Positions 48,481-58,801 of a stretch of 64,000 nt of DNA are shown here, piece after piece. The notes below the pieces were generated by a model that made no database searches, was not told the DNA's origin, and saw only the letters and a list, made by a program, of their open reading frames with translations. This DNA is from Alistipes sp. GTDB lineage: Bacteria > Bacteroidota > Bacteroidia > Bacteroidales > Rikenellaceae. Both the position numbers and the translations under genes were made by a program. Numbering within the stretch: position 1 is the stretch's first letter; every line of letters begins with the position of its first letter. The DNA lies in assembly GCA_031285405.1 (NCBI GenBank), contig JAITWH010000013.1:1-64000 (forward strand), given 5' to 3'.

Positions 48481-49659
48481 ATGAACAGAAAACTAAGAAT
48501 GGGAATGGTCGGCGGTGGTTCCGACGCATTCATCGGAGCTATCCACCGCCTAGCCGCCTTCATGGACAATCGAATCGAGCTGGTATGCGGCTGCTTCAGC
48601 GTCGACCCCGCGATCTCGCTATCGTCGGGCCGATCGTACTTCCTGCCCGACAGTCGCATCTACTCCACCTACGCCGAGATGTTCGAGGCCGAGGCGCGCC
48701 TTCCCGAGGGAGAACGGATGGATTTCGTTACCATTGTAACACCCAACCGCTGGCACTTCGAACCTGCGATGATGGCTCTTGAGGGGGGCTTCCACGTTGT
48801 GGTCGACAAACCGATGACATTCTCGTTGGAGGAGGCGGTGGCCTTGCGCGACAAGGTACGCGAAACGGGGCTGACCCTCGCCCTGACTCACACCTACTCT
48901 GGCTACCCGGCAGTCAAGGAGGCGCGCGAGAGGATCGCGCGCGGAGAACTCGGCAAGGTGCGACGTCTGTTCGTTGAGTACTCGCAGGGGTGGCTCTCCG
49001 AGAGGATCGAACTCGCCGGAGGCAACAACGCCGGATGGCGCACCGACCCCAAACGTTCGGGCAAGGCGGGAGCGATGGGCGACATCGGCACCCATGCGTG
49101 GCACCTCGCCGAGTATGTCTCGGGGCAGCGGGTGACGGAGCTGTGCGCCGAGCTCAACTCGTTCGTCCCGGGCCGCCCGATCGACGACGACGGCGCCGCG
49201 TTCCTGCACTTTGACGGCGGCGCGAAGGGTGTGCTGATGGCGTCCCAGATCGCGGCCGGCGAGGAGAACAACCTTGCGATAAGGGTCTACGGCGAGAAGG
49301 GGGGCCTTGAGTGGCGCCAAATGGAGCCCAACACATTGACGATGAAGTGGATCGGCCGACCCGCCGAACTCGTTCGAGTGGGCAACGACTACATGGGCTC
49401 CGCCGCGCGATCGAACTCCCGCACCCCGGACGGCCACCCCGAAGGCTACATCGAGGCCTTCGCCAACATCTACCGCAACTTTGCCTACACCGTGGCGGCG
49501 CGCATCGACGGCACGACTCCCGATCCGGCGTGGCTCGACTTTCCGACTGTCGACGACGGCGTGCGCGGCATGCAGTTCATCGAGACCGTCGTCTCCGCCG
49601 GCTACGACAACGACCACAAATGGGTGCCGTGGGGTGGGAACGCCCACGGCGAGTTTTAG
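48481..49659 (+). CDS. Gfo/Idh/MocA family oxidoreductase
   Basis: MGMVGGGSDAFIGAIHRLAA; DFVTIVTPNRWHFEPAMMALEGGFHVVVDKPM. Confidence 0.92.
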   Translation: MNRKLRMGMVGGGSDAFIGAIHRLAAFMDNRIELVCGCFSVDPAISLSSGRSYFLPDSRIYSTYAEMFEAEARLPEGERMDFVTIVTPNRWHFEPAMMALEGGFHVVVDKPMTFSLEEAVALRDKVRETGLTLALTHTYSGYPAVKEARERIARGELGKVRRLFVEYSQGWLSERIELAGGNNAGWRTDPKRSGKAGAMGDIGTHAWHLAEYVSGQRVTELCAELNSFVPGRPIDDDGAAFLHFDGGAKGVLMASQIAAGEENNLAIRVYGEKGGLEWRQMEPNTLTMKWIGRPAELVRVGNDYMGSAARSNSRTPDGHPEGYIEAFANIYRNFAYTVAARIDGTTPDPAWLDFPTVDDGVRGMQFIETVVSAGYDNDHKWVPWGGNAHGEF

Positions 49660-49668
49660 CTAACGCAT

Positions 49669-49708
49669 AACAAAAGAGGCTCCCGAAAAAGGGAGCCTCT
49701 TATATTAT
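49669..49708. terminator. Intrinsic terminator
   Basis: AAAAGAGGCTCCCGAAAAAGGGAGCCTCTT. Confidence 0.7.
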
Positions 49709-49724
49709 ATAAGGTATGCGGATC

Positions 49725-52391
49725 TTATTGCAGCGAGTCGAGCCGCTCATTGAGGGCGGCGATGCGGGCTTCGGCGTCGGAGCGTTTGGCCTGTTCGCCG
49801 GCGACTACGGCGGGCGGAGCCGAGGCCACGAACCGCTCGTTGCCCAACTTTTTCATCACCGAAGCAAGGAAACCCTCCTGATACTCAAGTTCTTCGCGCA
49901 GCTTCGCGATCTCGGCGTCGCGGTCGAAACCGACATCCCCCAACGGAACATAATACTGCGTCGTCTTGACGATGAACGCCTCCCACGCGGGGTCTTTGTC
50001 GCTGACCGCCTCGACGGACGACAGCCCCGCCATCTTCTCCAGCACGGGCACAAACTCGGCAGGGTAGTTCTCGTCGACCACCACCTTGAGCTCCAGCGCC
50101 TCGCGCATGGGTATGTTTCGCGTGCGACGCAACGCTCGCAGAGCCGTAACCGCCTCGCGCATAAGGTCGAAGCGTGCCAAAACCTCCGCCGAGGCGGGCT
50201 CCGACGCAACCATCTGACTGACCGTGATGCAATCCTCGGCGCTCCGTTCGCGAGTGCAGTGCCACAGCTCCTCGGTCACGAAAGGTATGAACGGGTGTAA
50301 CATTTGTAACAGTCGCTCGAAGAACCCGACGGCCTGCTCCAAAGTGGCCGTGTCGATCACCCCCCCGTAGGCCGGCTTCACGATTTCGAGATACCACCCC
50401 GAAAAATCGTCCCAGAACAGCTTGTAGGCAGTCATCAGCGCATCCGAAATGCGATACTCGGCAAAGTCGGCCTCGATCTCGGCCTGCGCGCGCGACAACG
50501 CCGCCTCGAACCACTCACCCGCCAACCGCGAGTGCTCGGGCTGTTCTGCGTTAGCCTCATTTTCAATTTTCAATTTTCCATTTTCAATTATCGAATCGCG
50601 CCACGATTCGACTAATCGCCAAGCATTCCAAATTTTATTCCCAAAGTTGCGCCCCTGTTCACACATCGCCTCGTCGAACATGATGTCGTTGCCGGCCGAG
50701 GTGGAGAGCATCATCCCCATGCGCACTCCGTCGGCTCCATACTTCTCGATCAGCTCGATCGGGTCGGGCGAGTTGCCCAACTGTTTCGACATTTTGCGCC
50801 CCTGCTTGTCGCGCACGATACCTGTGAAGTAGACTGCTCCGAAGGGGCGTTCGCCGCGATATTCGTAGCCCGACATTATCATTCGCGCCACCCAGAAGAA
50901 GATAATATCGGGGCCGGTGACAAGGTCGTTCGTGGGGTAGTAGTACTTTATGTCGGCGTTGTCGGGATTGCGCACGCCGTCGAACACGCTGATCGGCCAG
51001 AGCCACGAGCTGAACCACGTGTCGAGAACATCCTCGTCCTGCCTCAGGTCGGCGAGCTGTAAATCGCTGTCGCCGCACTTTGCACGCGCGAGCTCCAAAG
51101 CTTCGGCAGGAGTTTCGGCAACCACATATCCGCCGCCCGGAATGAAATAGGCAGGAATGCGCTGTCCCCACCAAAGTTGGCGCGAGATGCACCAATCCTT
51201 GATCCCCGTCATCCAGTGGTTGTATGTGTTTTTATATTTTGCCGGAACGAAGCGAATCATCTCATCCATCACCGCTCTCAAGGCGGGCTCGGCCAACGAG
51301 GTCATGCGCACGAACCACTGCATCGAGAGTCTCGGCTCGATGGCGGCGCCGGTACGCTCCGAAAATCCCACCTTGTTGACATAGTCTTCGACCTTTTGCA
51401 TCAGCCCGGCGGCCTCCAACTCTTTAGCGATCTTTTCGCGCACGGCAAACCTGTCCTCGCCGACGTACATTCCCACTTTGTCATTGATAGTGCCGTCGGG
51501 GTTAAAGATGTCTATCACTTCGAGGCCGAACCGTTCGCCGATAACGTAGTCGTTGACGTCGTGCGCCGGAGTGATCTTCAGCGCGCCCGTGCCGAACTCA
51601 ATGTCCACATAGTCGTCGTAGATGACCGGCACGCTGCGCCCCACCAACGGAACGATAACCCGTCGGCCCTTCAGCGCCGCGTAGCGAGGATCGCCCGGAT
51701 TGACACACACCGCCACGTCGCCCAAAATTGTTTCGGGACGTGTCGTCGCCACTGTAAGGAACTCGCCGTTCCCTCCTTCGACCATATATTTAAGATAGTA
51801 CAGCTTCCCCTGCTGCTCGCGATGGATAACCTCCTCGTCGCTCAGGGCGGTCTGCGCCGCCGGATCCCAGTTGACCATCCGCACGCCGCGATAGATAAGT
51901 CCCTTGTTGAAGAGGTCGACGAAGACCTTGATCACGCTCTCGCTCATGTCGGCATCCATCGTAAACTTGGTGCGCTCCCAGTCGCACGACGCGCCCAGCC
52001 TCCGCAGCTGCTTCAGGATGATTCCCCCGTGCTCCTCTTTCCACCTCCAGGCGTGCTCCAGAAACTCTTCGCGAGTGAGGTCGTTCTTCGAGATGCCCTG
52101 CTCGGCGAGTCGCGCCACCACCTTGGCCTCTGTGGCTATTGATGCGTGGTCGGTGCCCGGCACCCAGCAGGCGTTCTTGCCCGTCATTCGCGCGCGGCGC
52201 ACCAACACATCCTGCAACGTGTTGTTGAGGATGTGGCCCATGTGCAGTATGCCCGTCACGTTGGGTGGCGGGATGACGATGGTGTAGGGCTGTCGTTCGT
52301 CGGGCTCGGAGTGAAAGAGCCCCTTGGCGATCCACTCCTCGTACCATTTCCCCTCGATCGCGGAGGGCGTATACTTTTCTTGCGACTTCAT
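49725..52391 (-). CDS. valS: Valyl-tRNA synthetase carrying an in-frame intergenic-repeat insertion
   Basis: [35 protein letters not shown]; internal [15 protein letters not shown]. Confidence 0.97.
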   Translation of the reverse strand: MKSQEKYTPSAIEGKWYEEWIAKGLFHSEPDERQPYTIVIPPPNVTGILHMGHILNNTLQDVLVRRARMTGKNACWVPGTDHASIATEAKVVARLAEQGISKNDLTREEFLEHAWRWKEEHGGIILKQLRRLGASCDWERTKFTMDADMSESVIKVFVDLFNKGLIYRGVRMVNWDPAAQTALSDEEVIHREQQGKLYYLKYMVEGGNGEFLTVATTRPETILGDVAVCVNPGDPRYAALKGRRVIVPLVGRSVPVIYDDYVDIEFGTGALKITPAHDVNDYVIGERFGLEVIDIFNPDGTINDKVGMYVGEDRFAVREKIAKELEAAGLMQKVEDYVNKVGFSERTGAAIEPRLSMQWFVRMTSLAEPALRAVMDEMIRFVPAKYKNTYNHWMTGIKDWCISRQLWWGQRIPAYFIPGGGYVVAETPAEALELARAKCGDSDLQLADLRQDEDVLDTWFSSWLWPISVFDGVRNPDNADIKYYYPTNDLVTGPDIIFFWVARMIMSGYEYRGERPFGAVYFTGIVRDKQGRKMSKQLGNSPDPIELIEKYGADGVRMGMMLSTSAGNDIMFDEAMCEQGRNFGNKIWNAWRLVESWRDSIIENGKLKIENEANAEQPEHSRLAGEWFEAALSRAQAEIEADFAEYRISDALMTAYKLFWDDFSGWYLEIVKPAYGGVIDTATLEQAVGFFERLLQMLHPFIPFVTEELWHCTRERSAEDCITVSQMVASEPASAEVLARFDLMREAVTALRALRRTRNIPMREALELKVVVDENYPAEFVPVLEKMAGLSSVEAVSDKDPAWEAFIVKTTQYYVPLGDVGFDRDAEIAKLREELEYQEGFLASVMKKLGNERFVASAPPAVVAGEQAKRSDAEARIAALNERLDSLQ
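50547..50591. repeat. Modular repeat embedded in valS coding sequence
   Basis: TGCGTTAGCCTCATTTTCAATTTTCAATTTTCCATTTTCAATTAT resembles intergenic copies at 24968-25010 and 58630-58672. Confidence 0.9.
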
Positions 52392-52409
52392 GCGTTATAG
52401 AAATTGGAT

Positions 52410-52443
52410 GTGCAAAGGTAGCAAAAAATTGCTACCTTTGCAC
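52410..52443. promoter_or_regulatory. Palindromic divergent promoter region between valS and lon
   Basis: GTGCAAAGGTAGCAA-AAAA-TTGCTACCTTTGCAC; TAnnTTTG -7-like motif on both strands. Confidence 0.6.
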
Positions 52444-52445
52444 GG

Positions 52446-54893
52446 ATGTATTCACAGCGAAAGGACAATATGAGCAGACGATATAAGATAAAATCGGAAG
52501 AGTACGCCGGCATCGGCGATGTGATAGAGGGCGGCCACCAGGTGATTCCCATAGTCTCGGCCGACGACGACGAATCGACGGATGTGAAGATTCCGGGCGT
52601 GATTCCCATCCTCACGCTCCGCTCTTCGGTGCTCTTTCCGGGCGCCATCACCCCCATCACCGTGGGTCGCGAGAAGTCGATGAAGCTTGTCCACGACGTC
52701 GATCAGTCGGGCGGCATCCTCGGGGCGGTGCTTCAGCACGAACACAGCCTCGAAAATCCCGCACCCAAAGATCTGCACAGCGTGGGCACCGCCGCGCGCA
52801 TCCTCAAAATTTTGGAGATGCCCAACGGCAACCTCACCGTGATTCTGCACGGGCTGGGCAAGATCGAGATTTTGGAGTACATCACCTCGGAGCCCTACCT
52901 GAGGGCCTCGGTGCTGCCGATTCGCGACACCTCGCCCGTCAAGGACGACGTGGAGTTCGGCGCGCTGGTCGATTCGATTCGCGACATAGCGTTGGAGATC
53001 ATCGACATCTCGCCCGGCATGCCCAAGGAGGCGTCGTTCGCCATCAAGAACATCGACTCGCGCCGCGGCATCATCAACTTCATCTGCACCAACTTCGAGC
53101 TCAAGGACGCCGACCGCCAGAAACTTTTGGAGGCCCCGGGTCTGTTGGCCCGCGCAAGAAAACTTCTCGAAATCCTGCTCAACGAACAGCAGCTGGTCGA
53201 GCTCAAGAACGACATTCAGGGCAAGGTGAAGCAGGAGATCGACAAGCAGCAGCGCGACTACTACCTTCGTCAGCAGATATCAACAATTCAGGAGGAGCTG
53301 GGCGAGGGGTCGACCGACGAGGCCGACAAGATGCGCGAGCGAGCCAAGACCAAAAAGTGGAGCGCCGCCGTGGCCGAGATGTTCGAAAAAGAGCTTGCAA
53401 AGTTAGAACGCCTCAACCCCTCGGTGGGTGAACACTCTGTGCAGACCTCCTACCTTCAGGTGCTGTTGGACCTGCCGTGGAACGAGATCACCGAGGACAA
53501 CCTCGACCTCGCGCGCGCGCGCACGCAATTAGATAAGGACCACTTCGGCCTCGACGAGGTGAAGGATCGCATACTCGAACACCTCGCGGTGATCAAACTC
53601 AAGGGCGACCTCAAGTCACCCATCATCTGTTTGTACGGCCCTCCCGGGGTCGGCAAAACTTCGTTGGGCAAGAGTGTCGCCGAGGCGCTGGGCCGCAAGT
53701 TCGGGCGCATCTCGTTGGGCGGTCTGCACGACGAGGCGGAGATTCGCGGACACCGCCGCACCTACATCGGCGCCATGCCCGGGCGAATCATCCAGACCAT
53801 CAAGCGCGCCGGCTCGTCGAACCCCGTCATCATCTTGGACGAGGTCGATAAAGTGGGGCGCGGCAACCACGGCGACCCCTCGTCGGCGCTGTTGGAGGTG
53901 CTCGACCCCGAACAGAACACAACCTTCCACGACAACTACCTGGACGTGGAGTACGACCTGTCGAAGGTGCTATTCATAGCCACCGCCAACGACATCTCGG
54001 CCGTCAACCCCGCGCTGAAGGATCGCATGGAGATGATCGACATCCCGGGATATCTGCTGGAGGACAAGGTGCGCATCGCCCAGGAGCATCTGTTGGCCAA
54101 GCAGCGCAGCGCCCACGGAATCCCCGACGACGCGCTCACCATCTCCGACGCCTCGTTCGAAAAGGTGATCAGCGAGTACACCCGCGAGAGTGGGGTGCGT
54201 CTGTTGGATAAGCACATCGCCAAGATCGCCCGCCATCGCGCCAAGCAGATCGGCTTCGGCGAGGAGTACACCGCCGACATCTCGACCGCCGACGTCGAAA
54301 AAATTCTGGGCGTGCCCAAATATCTGCGCGACGAGTACGAGGTGGGCGGAATAGTGGGAGTGGTCACAGGCCTCGCGTGGACGCAGGTCGGCGGCGACAT
54401 TCTCTACGTCGAGAGCATCCTAACCCCCGGCAAGGGCGAGCTGCACCTGACGGGAAACTTGGGCGACGTGATGAAGGAGTCGGCCACCATAGCTTTGGAG
54501 TGGGTCAAGGCGCACCACGAGGCGCTCGGCATCGACCCCGAAAAGTTCAAAACGATGGACATCAACATCCACGTGCCCGAGGGAGCGATTCCCAAGGATG
54601 GCCCCAGCGCGGGCATCACGATGGTCACCTCGATAGTGTCGAGCTACACCGGCCGCCGCGTGCGCGAACGCATCGCCATGACGGGCGAGACTACCCTGCG
54701 CGGACGAGTCATGCCCGTGGGCGGCATTCGCGAAAAGATCCTCGCCGCCAAGCGCGCCGGCATCACCGACATCATTCTGAGCGAGGACAACCGCAAGGAG
54801 ATCTCCGAGATCCGCCCCGAGTACGTCGCCGGCATGAACTTCTCCTTCGTCCGCTCCAATGACGATGTTCTCGCGCTGGCGTTAGAGAATTAG
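52446..54893 (+). CDS. lon: Endopeptidase La (Lon); start may be ATG 52470
   Basis: GPPGVGKTSLGKSVAEALGRKFGRISLGGLHDEAEIRGHRRTYIGAMPG; PKDGPSAGITM catalytic Ser. Confidence 0.97.
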   Translation: MYSQRKDNMSRRYKIKSEEYAGIGDVIEGGHQVIPIVSADDDESTDVKIPGVIPILTLRSSVLFPGAITPITVGREKSMKLVHDVDQSGGILGAVLQHEHSLENPAPKDLHSVGTAARILKILEMPNGNLTVILHGLGKIEILEYITSEPYLRASVLPIRDTSPVKDDVEFGALVDSIRDIALEIIDISPGMPKEASFAIKNIDSRRGIINFICTNFELKDADRQKLLEAPGLLARARKLLEILLNEQQLVELKNDIQGKVKQEIDKQQRDYYLRQQISTIQEELGEGSTDEADKMRERAKTKKWSAAVAEMFEKELAKLERLNPSVGEHSVQTSYLQVLLDLPWNEITEDNLDLARARTQLDKDHFGLDEVKDRILEHLAVIKLKGDLKSPIICLYGPPGVGKTSLGKSVAEALGRKFGRISLGGLHDEAEIRGHRRTYIGAMPGRIIQTIKRAGSSNPVIILDEVDKVGRGNHGDPSSALLEVLDPEQNTTFHDNYLDVEYDLSKVLFIATANDISAVNPALKDRMEMIDIPGYLLEDKVRIAQEHLLAKQRSAHGIPDDALTISDASFEKVISEYTRESGVRLLDKHIAKIARHRAKQIGFGEEYTADISTADVEKILGVPKYLRDEYEVGGIVGVVTGLAWTQVGGDILYVESILTPGKGELHLTGNLGDVMKESATIALEWVKAHHEALGIDPEKFKTMDINIHVPEGAIPKDGPSAGITMVTSIVSSYTGRRVRERIAMTGETTLRGRVMPVGGIREKILAAKRAGITDIILSEDNRKEISEIRPEYVAGMNFSFVRSNDDVLALALEN

Positions 54894-54954
54894 TGATTAG
54901 TTGTTAGTGATTAGTGGTTAGTGCTAACGCTGTGCATAGCTACGCGAAACAGCG

Positions 54955-54996
54955 TATAACTAAAGCTTTAGTTATACAACTAAAAACTTAGTTATA
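54955..54996. repeat. TATAACTAAAGCTTTAGTTATA palindrome plus imperfect second palindrome
   Basis: 22-bp perfect palindrome followed by AACTAAAAACTTAGTTATA; same TATAACTAA core as 21854-21895. Confidence 0.85.
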
Positions 54997-55033
54997 GTCG
55001 CGCCGCGTAGCACTAACCACTAATCACTAACCA

Positions 55034-56272
55034 CTATTTTTTTCCTCCGGAGAACGCCCCTTTGCTAAAGATATTTTCGGAGTAGCTGACTGTTTTGTGA
55101 CTTTTGTCACGGTCGCGTTTGAGCGCGCCGGCAATCAGCGCGTCCATCAGTCCGCCGAACGGCAGCCCCGTCGCCTCCCACAGATAGAACGACAGCGACC
55201 CGGGAATCGCGTTGATCTCGTTGATATATATAGTGTTGCCGTCTAAAATAAAGTCGACCCGCGCAACCCCGTCACAGCTCAAAACCCGAAATGTCTCCGA
55301 GGCCAATCGGCGAATCTCGTCGGCAACCTCCGCGGGCAGATCGGCCGGAATGCGCCGCTTGGTGCTCGCCATCCCCTCGGATGTCGCACCCCCCGCAATC
55401 TTCGCCCCGCCGACACTCGCCGAAATTTTCGAGGAGCCGCCCTTCGCCGAGCCCGACCCAGACATATATTTATCCGCATAGCTAAGAATCTCCGAACTGC
55501 GCACCGGCTCCTCGCACACCGAGGTTCGATGATCGTCGGCGCTGCCCAGCACCGAGCAATTTATTTCGCGCAGCGGCTCGATCATCCGTTCGACCAGCAG
55601 CCGCGACGAATATCGGGCGGCGGTCTCCACGGCACGCACCAACTCCTCGCGATCGCGTGCACGCGCAATGCCGACGCTCGACCCCAGATTGGCGGGCTTC
55701 ACGATTGCGGGATAGCCCAACGAACTCTCCACCCTCGCCACCAACTCGTCGCGCCGCGAGCTCCACTCGCGATCGGTGAACCAGACATACTCAACGACGG
55801 GCAACCCACTCTCTCGCAGCACCATCTTTGCGGCGACCTTGTCCATGCCGAGGGCCGACGAGAGCACCCCGCACCCCGCGTAGGGGATGCCGATCAGCTC
55901 CAGAAATCCCTGAAACGTGCCATCCTCACCGTTGGTGCCATGCAGCACCGGCAGCGCGACATCCAACTTCGCCACCACCCGCTCGCCTGCGAACCCCTTT
56001 CGCCACAGCTCCCTCGCTCCGTGCGCCGGCTTCATCCACACCTCCGTCGCGCGCCGTTCGAGCGCCTCCATGTCGCGATAATTGGCGGTGTCGGCGAGCA
56101 CCTCGCCGGTGAGCCAACGCCCCTGCTTTGTGATATATACGGGCACGACCTCGTAGCGCTCTCCCAGGTCGCCCTCCCTCGTGGCGGCGATCGCCTGCAA
56201 CGCCGAGATCACCGAGATCTCGTGCTCGACGCTCCGGCCGCCGAAAAATACTCCAACTGTTGTCTTAATCAT
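55034..56272 (-). CDS. ddl: D-alanine--D-alanine ligase
   Basis: GVFFGGRSVEHEISVISALQA; VLHGTNGEDGTFQGFLEL; INEINAIPGS. Confidence 0.95.
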   Translation of the reverse strand: MIKTTVGVFFGGRSVEHEISVISALQAIAATREGDLGERYEVVPVYITKQGRWLTGEVLADTANYRDMEALERRATEVWMKPAHGARELWRKGFAGERVVAKLDVALPVLHGTNGEDGTFQGFLELIGIPYAGCGVLSSALGMDKVAAKMVLRESGLPVVEYVWFTDREWSSRRDELVARVESSLGYPAIVKPANLGSSVGIARARDREELVRAVETAARYSSRLLVERMIEPLREINCSVLGSADDHRTSVCEEPVRSSEILSYADKYMSGSGSAKGGSSKISASVGGAKIAGGATSEGMASTKRRIPADLPAEVADEIRRLASETFRVLSCDGVARVDFILDGNTIYINEINAIPGSLSFYLWEATGLPFGGLMDALIAGALKRDRDKSHKTVSYSENIFSKGAFSGGKK

Positions 56273-56311
56273 CTCTATATATAATAGGTATAGACTCTGT
56301 TTTTAAAATCT

Positions 56312-57832
56312 CTATTTAAAGGTGTCCGGCAAATCGTTCTCATAAAGCACGGTGTCGCCCGCGCGCAGCACTCCGCCCAACCATGCCGACGCATCGGCGA
56401 ATGTTGCTGCCGTGTGAATCGCTCCCGCGTCGAATCCGCCATCGCTCAACCCCGCCACTATCGCCTCGCGGTTGTGCTCACCCACCACGACTGCAATGTC
56501 GCACGCCGCCGCCATCTGTCGCCCCAACTCGCGATTGAGCTCCTCCTGCCTCGCGCCCAACTCTATCATCCCGGGCGTGACGACAATCCGCCGCCCATCA
56601 GCCGCACCGGTCGCACCCCCAAATCCCGCCAACACCTCCATGGCCATAGCCGCGCCCACGGGGTTGGAGTTGAATGCGTCGTCGATGATTGTGACACCGC
56701 CCGCCGTTCGCCGAATGCTCAGCCTGTGTTCGACCTGCTCGATTTGCCCCACCGCGTACCTCATCTCGGAGTCGCTCATCCCCAGCGCGCGTCCCGCCAA
56801 CCACGCCGCGTAGATGTTGGTGAGATTGTGCCGCCCAACGAGTCGCGTCTCGAACGGCGCGGGGTCGACGTCGCGCGATGTGTATCTCATCACCCGCGAC
56901 ACATTCGTCACCGGCCGCGAGGCGATCGGCTCGAAGTCGTCGTTGAGGATCGCTACCCCGTCGGCCGGCAGCGCGTCGATCAGCTCAAACTTTGTGCGTT
57001 GCACATTTTCGATCGACCCGAAAGACTCCAGATGTTGCTCGCCCACCGCCGTGATGATGCCGATCGTGGGTTGCACCAACTCGCAGATCTCGGCGATGTC
57101 GCCCGCCTGCTTGGCCCCCATCTCGACTATGAAAACCTCGGTGTAGGGCTTCAGCTGTTCGCGCACGGTGCGCACCACGCCCAGCGTCGTGTTGTAGCTC
57201 GCGGGGGTCATCACCACGCTGAAGCGCTCCGACAAAATTCTGTACAGATAGTTCTTGGTGCTCGTCTTGCCGTAGCTGCCGGTGATGCCTATGACTGTGA
57301 GCCGCGGCATCGAGCGCAAAATCCTTCGCGCGTCGTTCACATACCAACGATTCACCGCCGCCTCGACAGGCATCAGCAACATCAGCGCAACGCACAGAAT
57401 CACAGGCGCCAACACCACCGCCCCCATCGCCGCCAAAGTCGACATCCGCACCCCCGCCCCCAGGAACACCCCCGCGAGCGCAGCCGCTGTCAAAACAAGT
57501 GCCACAACATAAAGCCTCGTAGCGCGAGGAGTGAAGACCAGCGGCTTCTTGTACTTAGTTCGCAACTCGCGCACCGCCTTGTAGAGCGCCAACAACCCAA
57601 CCGCGCCAACGGCGTAGAGCCCCCAGCGAGTCGCCGAGAATCCCGTCGCCACCCCTAACATCAGCAGGTCGGTCACCCGCTCGGGTGCAAAAATGTCACC
57701 CCTCAACCAACGTCCGTAACGCTCCGCTCGATAGGAGTTCTGCTGCATCATCTGCAACTCGTGCCTCAGCCGCACCGCCGCGTGAAAAGCGACCGCCGCA
57801 AGCACTACTATATATATAAGGTATACCGTCAT
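56312..57832 (-). CDS. Mur ligase family protein (MurF-like) with N-terminal membrane segment
   Basis: VIGITGSYGKTSTKNYLYRIL; FIVEMGAKQAGDIAEI; TIIDDAFNSNPVGA. Confidence 0.88.
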   Translation of the reverse strand: MTVYLIYIVVLAAVAFHAAVRLRHELQMMQQNSYRAERYGRWLRGDIFAPERVTDLLMLGVATGFSATRWGLYAVGAVGLLALYKAVRELRTKYKKPLVFTPRATRLYVVALVLTAAALAGVFLGAGVRMSTLAAMGAVVLAPVILCVALMLLMPVEAAVNRWYVNDARRILRSMPRLTVIGITGSYGKTSTKNYLYRILSERFSVVMTPASYNTTLGVVRTVREQLKPYTEVFIVEMGAKQAGDIAEICELVQPTIGIITAVGEQHLESFGSIENVQRTKFELIDALPADGVAILNDDFEPIASRPVTNVSRVMRYTSRDVDPAPFETRLVGRHNLTNIYAAWLAGRALGMSDSEMRYAVGQIEQVEHRLSIRRTAGGVTIIDDAFNSNPVGAAMAMEVLAGFGGATGAADGRRIVVTPGMIELGARQEELNRELGRQMAAACDIAVVVGEHNREAIVAGLSDGGFDAGAIHTAATFADASAWLGGVLRAGDTVLYENDLPDTFK

Positions 57833-57854
57833 CTTTTTTTTAACTTCAGGGCGT

Positions 57855-57894
57855 CGTCACGACCCCGCCGTCACGACCCCGCCGTCACGACTTC
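57855..57894. repeat. 14-bp tandem repeat, ~2.8 copies
   Basis: CGTCACGACCCCGC x2 then CGTCACGACTTC. Confidence 0.9.
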
Positions 57895-58601
57895 AAAAAA
57901 CTATCCAACACAGCGGCGAACTGAGCCGGCCGCTCCAAAAAACTGAAATGTCCCGCCCCCTCGAACACCACCAACCCCGCGTCGGGAATCAGCCGCTCCA
58001 TCTTGCGCGCATCGCTCACCGGCGTCGCCGTGTCGGCCGAGCCCCACACGAGAAGTGTCGGCGCGGCGATGAGAGGCATGTGTCGCCTGAGGTCTTCGTT
58101 CACCACCCGCGACAGCGTGCCGCGCATCACCGGCGACGCGGCGCGATAGTCGGCCGAACCCGCCGCCGCCCTTCGCCTGTTGATCATTTCCTGCGCCCGC
58201 GCGCGTCCTAACACGATGGGTGTCAGCCGTTTCATCGCCTTAAACGACCACACCTTTATATAATAGGTCATCCCGCGCCGCGGTTTCACCCCCGCCGCGT
58301 CGACCAGCACCACCTTGCCCACCGCGTTGCGCGACGCGTGGATGATCGCCACCCGACCGCCGAACGAGTGACCCACGAGAACGGGGTTCACGATGCCGCG
58401 CTCTGTCAGCCACCTCTCGAACCACGCCGCGTAATCCTCCATGCCCCACGCCTCGGGCGGCTCTTGCGACGTGCCGAAGCCCGGAAAGTCGAGCGCCTCC
58501 ACGCGATGGCCCGCCTCGGTGAGGTGCGCCTTCACGCCCGCCCATATCGAGCCGTCGCACCCCCAGCCGTGCAGCAGCACTATTTCCGTCGGTGAGTTCA
58601 T
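57885..58601 (-). CDS. Alpha/beta hydrolase
   Basis: IVLLHGWGCDGSIW; VLVGHSFGGRVAI; FEGAGHFSFLERP. Confidence 0.92.
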   Translation of the reverse strand: MNSPTEIVLLHGWGCDGSIWAGVKAHLTEAGHRVEALDFPGFGTSQEPPEAWGMEDYAAWFERWLTERGIVNPVLVGHSFGGRVAIIHASRNAVGKVVLVDAAGVKPRRGMTYYIKVWSFKAMKRLTPIVLGRARAQEMINRRRAAAGSADYRAASPVMRGTLSRVVNEDLRRHMPLIAAPTLLVWGSADTATPVSDARKMERLIPDAGLVVFEGAGHFSFLERPAQFAAVLDSFLKS

Positions 58602-58801
58602 TCTGAGCGCAAAGATAGGAATTTAAAGAATTGAAAGTGGAAAATTGAAAATTGAAAATGAGCTGACGCAGCCCAATTTGAAAATTTAGAAATTTAAGAA
58701 TTTAAAAATTAGCTAACGCGCAATTGTACTGCGTAGCCCATTTTCAATTTTCAACTTTCAATTTTCAATTGCTCCGCGAGGTATTTTAAGACCGGCCGGC
58801 C

